Assembly (NCBI GenBank): GCA_012270555.1
Contig: JAAXIC010000055.1
Location: 1-36,269, forward strand
From: Chloroflexota bacterium
Lineage (GTDB): Bacteria > Chloroflexota > UBA11872 > VXOZ01
Reading direction: 5' to 3'
DNA: 36,269 nucleotides
Of this stretch, positions 33,478-36,269 are shown in pieces; positions within the stretch are counted from its first letter, which is position 1, and each line of letters begins with the position of its first letter. The notes under the pieces are model-generated. The model saw nothing but the letters and a program-made list of their open reading frames with translations, was not told where the DNA came from and did no database searches. The position numbers and the translations under genes are program-made.

Positions 33478-34848
33478 TTAGGCGTTCTCCTTCTTCCAGT
33501 CCTCAATTGCCTGCTCGAGCGCCGCGAACGCGTTTTCCACCGCCTCTTCCGACGTCAGGTTGTCTTCCTCGCGGAAGTGCGGCCGCAGGTGCGTATTGAG
33601 TGCGCCCGTGAAACTCCGGTACGCCGGGTGCGGCCAGAACGGCGTGGCATAGCCCGCGCTGCGGGCAAACGACAGTTGGTTTGCCGGGTGCGGATTGTCT
33701 TCCGGCGGGCCGAAGGCATGCTGTGACGGGATGTGCACCGGAATGGCATGGCCGCGCCGGCCCATCCACTCTTGATGGGTGGACTTGGCGAACCACACCA
33801 CGAGTACTTCCGCATCCGGATTGGTGCTGCTATCGAGCACGAAGTGCTCTTCCTGTCCCATGAACGCGCCGCGCGTGCGCCCACCGCCGATTTCGAGATA
33901 CGGCGGCTCGATGGAATCGAACCCGAACTCCGCCGCTTCCCGTGTCGGCACAATACCCCACGTGCCGAAGATAACCTGGCTGAGTTGCTGTCTGCCGAAG
34001 GCCGCGATGGCAAAGCGACTCAGGTCGATATCCTCGTTGTTCGGACCTGGCGCCGCTTCCCTGCGGGTCCACGAATCCTTGATCATTTGCACCATGTGGA
34101 GCACGATTTCGCGGTCGGCAGCCAGTTCGCCGTCCGCATCCAGCATGCCGCCATAGACGAACGGCAAGTACTGTGGAATGTACGAACTCATGGCGATACC
34201 CCAGGCGGTCTTCTTTTCCGACCCCTGGTTGAGATGTGCCGTCAAGGCATCGGCATCGTTGAGGACTTGCTCCCACGTGGTTTCGTCTGTTGGGGGATTC
34301 AGGCCGGCCGCAGCGAAGTGATCTTTGTTGTAGAAGATACTGGTCGTATTCAGGCCGTACGGCACGCCGAGCAGTTTGCCCTGCCACGTATTGCCCGTGA
34401 TCACCGGCTCGACGATCTCGTCAATATTTACGCCGTGTGCCGCCAGAATTGGACGGTGGTCCCGGACGATGTCGGCCACTTGGTGCGGCGCCACGCCCCA
34501 CCAGCAGACGTCGGGCGGTGAACCGGCTGCCAGGAGCGCCGGCAGTTCTCCCGGCGGGTAGCCCAACTTCCACGCGATGTCGACTTCGGGATGTTCCGTA
34601 TCGAAGAGTTCGAGCGTGGCCGCCGTCTTGGCGATTGTGTCCTCACGCTGGCTGATGAGCAACGCCACTACGGGCGCGTGCTCCATCATCTGCGGCTGCT
34701 CGGCCTCTTCCTGCGGGGCTTCTGCATCCTGCTCCATCGGCGCTTCTGCCATCTGTACCTGGCCGCAGGCTGCCAAGACGAGTCCGGCGGAGCCGACGGC
34801 CGACGCGCCCAGTAGACTGCGCCGTGAAAAACGGTGGATCTCTTTCAT
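33478..34848 (-). CDS. ABC-type extracellular solute-binding lipoprotein, Tat-exported
   Basis: 456 residues from the ATG at 34848, which has AAGGAG 8 nt upstream. The N-terminus FSRRSLLGASAVGSAGLVLAAC carries twin arginines (9-10) and a lipobox ending in Cys28, so the protein should be exported folded through Tat and lipidated. An acidic Met/Glu/Pro linker follows. The rest is a family 1 periplasmic sugar-binding fold: ATLELFDTEHPEVDI, LLAAGSPPDVCWWG, LLGVPYGLNTTSIFYNKDHFAAAGL and TTWEQVLNDADALT are typical. Such proteins deliver sugars or glycosides to an ABC importer. No permease or ATPase gene is adjacent, so it is an orphan in this window. The ligand is unknown. Confidence 0.93.
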   Translation of the reverse strand: MKEIHRFSRRSLLGASAVGSAGLVLAACGQVQMAEAPMEQDAEAPQEEAEQPQMMEHAPVVALLISQREDTIAKTAATLELFDTEHPEVDIAWKLGYPPGELPALLAAGSPPDVCWWGVAPHQVADIVRDHRPILAAHGVNIDEIVEPVITGNTWQGKLLGVPYGLNTTSIFYNKDHFAAAGLNPPTDETTWEQVLNDADALTAHLNQGSEKKTAWGIAMSSYIPQYLPFVYGGMLDADGELAADREIVLHMVQMIKDSWTRREAAPGPNNEDIDLSRFAIAAFGRQQLSQVIFGTWGIVPTREAAEFGFDSIEPPYLEIGGGRTRGAFMGQEEHFVLDSSTNPDAEVLVVWFAKSTHQEWMGRRGHAIPVHIPSQHAFGPPEDNPHPANQLSFARSAGYATPFWPHPAYRSFTGALNTHLRPHFREEDNLTSEEAVENAFAALEQAIEDWKKENA

Positions 34849-35131
34849 CTCTGCTCTCCTTTGCACCACTGCTCACTCCACGCAAACGGCCTGGGAAGCG
34901 CCTCCTGGCGACTCCCGCCTATGTGCTAGGAGTGTATTCCTCAGCGGTACTACTGTCAAATCAAAACCGAGCACTGCGGGTCTACGTGCTACGCGAAATT
35001 GAAGAGCCGGAGTTTGCACGGATGCTCATTCAGAGCAACGATCCTTGGAGGGATGACGGAGGTTGGGCACACCTTGGCAGCGCGCCGCCGCTGGACCGAA
35101 CTTCGGGCGGTGTTCTCTGGACGATAGTCGG

Positions 35132-35905
35132 CTACGACTTACGCATGGCCAGGATGCGCGCCATGTTGCCGCCCATGATGAGCGCGCGCTCTTTTTCTGT
35201 GAGGTCTACCGCTCGTATCTTGCCGATGCCGGCGGTGAATGAGGTGTCGCAGCCGAAGAGCACGCGCTCCGCGCCGACCACGCGCACGGCCATTGCGACC
35301 ATGCCGCTATCGAAGACGCTGCCGCTGGTATCGAGGTAGATGTTTGGCATGGTGCGCGCGGCTTTGATCGTCCATTCCCAATCGCCGCCACCGCCAATGT
35401 GGGCGCAAATGAAGACCGCCTCCGGGTAGCGGACGGCGAGTTTCGCGATGTCGCCGCTGTCGGAAATGTTGGGTTGGCTGGGTATCGGACGCCACTGATG
35501 GCTGGCGTGCTGCAGGATGGGTACGCCGAGCTCGATAGCGAGTTCAACGATGGGAAAGAGGATGGGATCGGTGCACACGTACTCGTTGTAGAGCTTGACG
35601 CCCATAAAGTCGTGCTCCTCCACGTAAGTGCGAATCTCGTGCAGGGCTTCCCGCGTGTAGCCGGGATTCACGTAGCAGTAGCCGCGCACTTTACCAGGGA
35701 ATAGTCGGGTTGCAGCAACCATCTGGCGGTTGCACTCCTGGAAGTCCGCCAGCGGCGCGGGCAGCGCGGTGGTGAGGATGGAAGCGCAACTCATGTCGAT
35801 GCCCACGCGGTCCGCCGCGGCAATGAGCGCGGCGTCGCTCCTGCCCCAGATCCGCGTGATGCCGGTATGTTCGCCGCTCAGGTGGGCGTGACAGTCAATG
35901 ATCAT
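35132..35905 (-). CDS. Amidohydrolase family protein (Amidohydro_2, PF04909 type)
   Basis: 257 residues. Metal-binding features of the TIM-barrel amidohydrolases are present: IIDCHAHL (His6, His8), GVKLYNEY (Lys104), LQHASHQWRP (His133), FICAHIGGGGDWEW (His169) and LFGCDTSF (Asp220). The family includes decarboxylases and hydrolases of cyclic or aromatic acids; this member is short. The order of ligands fits a metal-dependent hydrolase or decarboxylase in the cytoplasm. The ATG at 35905 has a GGAG about 13 nt upstream. It follows the solute-binding gene on the same strand after 283 nt, so a shared operon is uncertain. Confidence 0.9.
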   Translation of the reverse strand: MIIDCHAHLSGEHTGITRIWGRSDAALIAAADRVGIDMSCASILTTALPAPLADFQECNRQMVAATRLFPGKVRGYCYVNPGYTREALHEIRTYVEEHDFMGVKLYNEYVCTDPILFPIVELAIELGVPILQHASHQWRPIPSQPNISDSGDIAKLAVRYPEAVFICAHIGGGGDWEWTIKAARTMPNIYLDTSGSVFDSGMVAMAVRVVGAERVLFGCDTSFTAGIGKIRAVDLTEKERALIMGGNMARILAMRKS

Positions 35906-36034
35906 AGTGATTTTCTTAACTCCGTGGCAGCCGCACTCCCATAACAGCAGACCCTTGCACGACCCGCGCCGGCTGGGGACAGGTCACCCTCTCCTCAGGG
36001 AACCCATGCACAACCCGCAGCGGCAGGCGAAAAG

Positions 36035-36054
36035 ACTCCCTCTCCCCGGGGGAG
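36035..36054. repeat. Truncated CTCCCTCTCCCC repeat at the insertion-sequence boundary
   Basis: ACTCCCTCTCCCCGGGGGAG is the left part of the repeat seen whole at 21812-21847. The usual continuation AGGGTTGGGGTGAGGG is missing; instead the insertion element begins with TGTATAGACC. Confidence 0.6.
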
Positions 36055-36269
36055 TGTATAGACCGGGTTGATGGGTAACACTTGTTCGGGCTGATGGGTT
36101 ACACCTAGAGGCATGGAGAATCTTGCAGTAGGAGGATGACCATGCCGTGGAAGGTGGAGACGCTTATGTCTGCCCGGGAAGAGTTTATTGCGCTGGCCTT
36201 GAGTGGCGTAATGAGTATGCGTGAATTGTGTGATCGGTTCGGCATCAGCCGCAAGACCGGCTACAAGTG
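36055..36269 (+). mobile_element. Left end of an IS481-like insertion sequence (right end outside window)
   Basis: The presumed end starts TGTATAGACCGG, directly after the broken palindromic repeat. Two near-identical subterminal direct repeats (GGGTTGATGGGTAACAC at 36065-36081 and GGGCTGATGGGTTACAC at 36088-36104, 23 nt apart, 15 of 17 matching) follow, plausible transposase binding sites. The transposase gene starts at 36142. Confidence 0.7.
36142..36269 (+). CDS. IS481-family transposase, N-terminal part (cut by window end)
   Basis: The ATG at 36142 follows AGGAGG at about 36129-36134. The 42 visible residues include MPWKVETLMSAREEFIALAL and ELCDRFGISRKTGYK. MPWK at the start and the helix-turn-helix CDRFGISRKTGYK are characteristic of IS481-type DDE transposases. 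The catalytic domain is beyond the window. Confidence 0.88.
   Translation, partial: MPWKVETLMSAREEFIALALSGVMSMRELCDRFGISRKTGYK

Noticed and set aside
34824-35339. 171-codon plus-strand open frame between the solute-binding and amidohydrolase genes
   Set aside because: Overlaps both neighbouring genes in antisense; the unique middle part has no recognisable family or ribosome binding site.

Overview
The window is a GC-rich, densely coded bacterial chromosome segment with about 26 protein genes that look intact, one gene cut by each window edge, one tRNA and one gene remnant. Gene content points to Chloroflexota, perhaps a marine or host-associated lineage: a Cgl0159-type aldolase, GYD protein, formamidase, isochorismatase-like hydrolase, Gfo/Idh/MocA oxidoreductases, a Tat-exported substrate-binding lipoprotein, and several small palindromic repeats of kinds common in those genomes. 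This is inference from gene content; no rRNA or other phylogenetic marker is present.

Layout. 1-2.2 kb: 3' end of katG, a minus-strand MNT/HEPN pair, and a remnant of a K+ channel RCK_C domain. 2.5-9.3 kb: a SulP anion transporter, then a 1,401-residue thioester alpha-2-macroglobulin lipoprotein resembling animal A2M, then a GNAT. 9.4-11.1 kb (minus): a GNAT and a CorA transporter. 11.7-16.1 kb: an MFS protein with a long Ala/Gly-rich tail, an NCS2 permease with an RsbW-like tail, and a GYD protein. 16.3-21.7 kb: tRNA-Val, a formamidase-like hydrolase, a TIMP/NTR-like membrane-anchored protein, ispE, two tandem cytochrome c lipoproteins and a methyltransferase. 21.9-26.8 kb: a Gfo/Idh oxidoreductase, an unknown protein, a degenerate receiver domain, and an operon of a Cgl0159/DeoC-like aldolase with a PPi-type phosphofructokinase. 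27.2-30.4 kb: a DsbB-like protein, purA and a second Gfo/Idh gene. 30.4-36.3 kb: a possible nuclease-fold/wHTH protein behind a degenerate polysaccharide deacetylase, an isochorismatase-like hydrolase, an orphan solute-binding lipoprotein, an amidohydrolase, and the left end of an IS481-like element.

How genes may work together. Core metabolism (purA, ispE, PFK) is mixed with scavenging and catabolic genes. Two envelope proteins resemble protease inhibitors (A2M and TIMP-like). DsbB, the cytochromes and the Cys-rich TIMP-like protein imply an oxidising extracytoplasmic space. No single large undescribed system stands out. The most unusual items are the animal-like A2M, the two transporters with extra C-terminal domains, the aldolase/PPi-PFK operon, and a palindromic repeat lying in frame inside a coding region.
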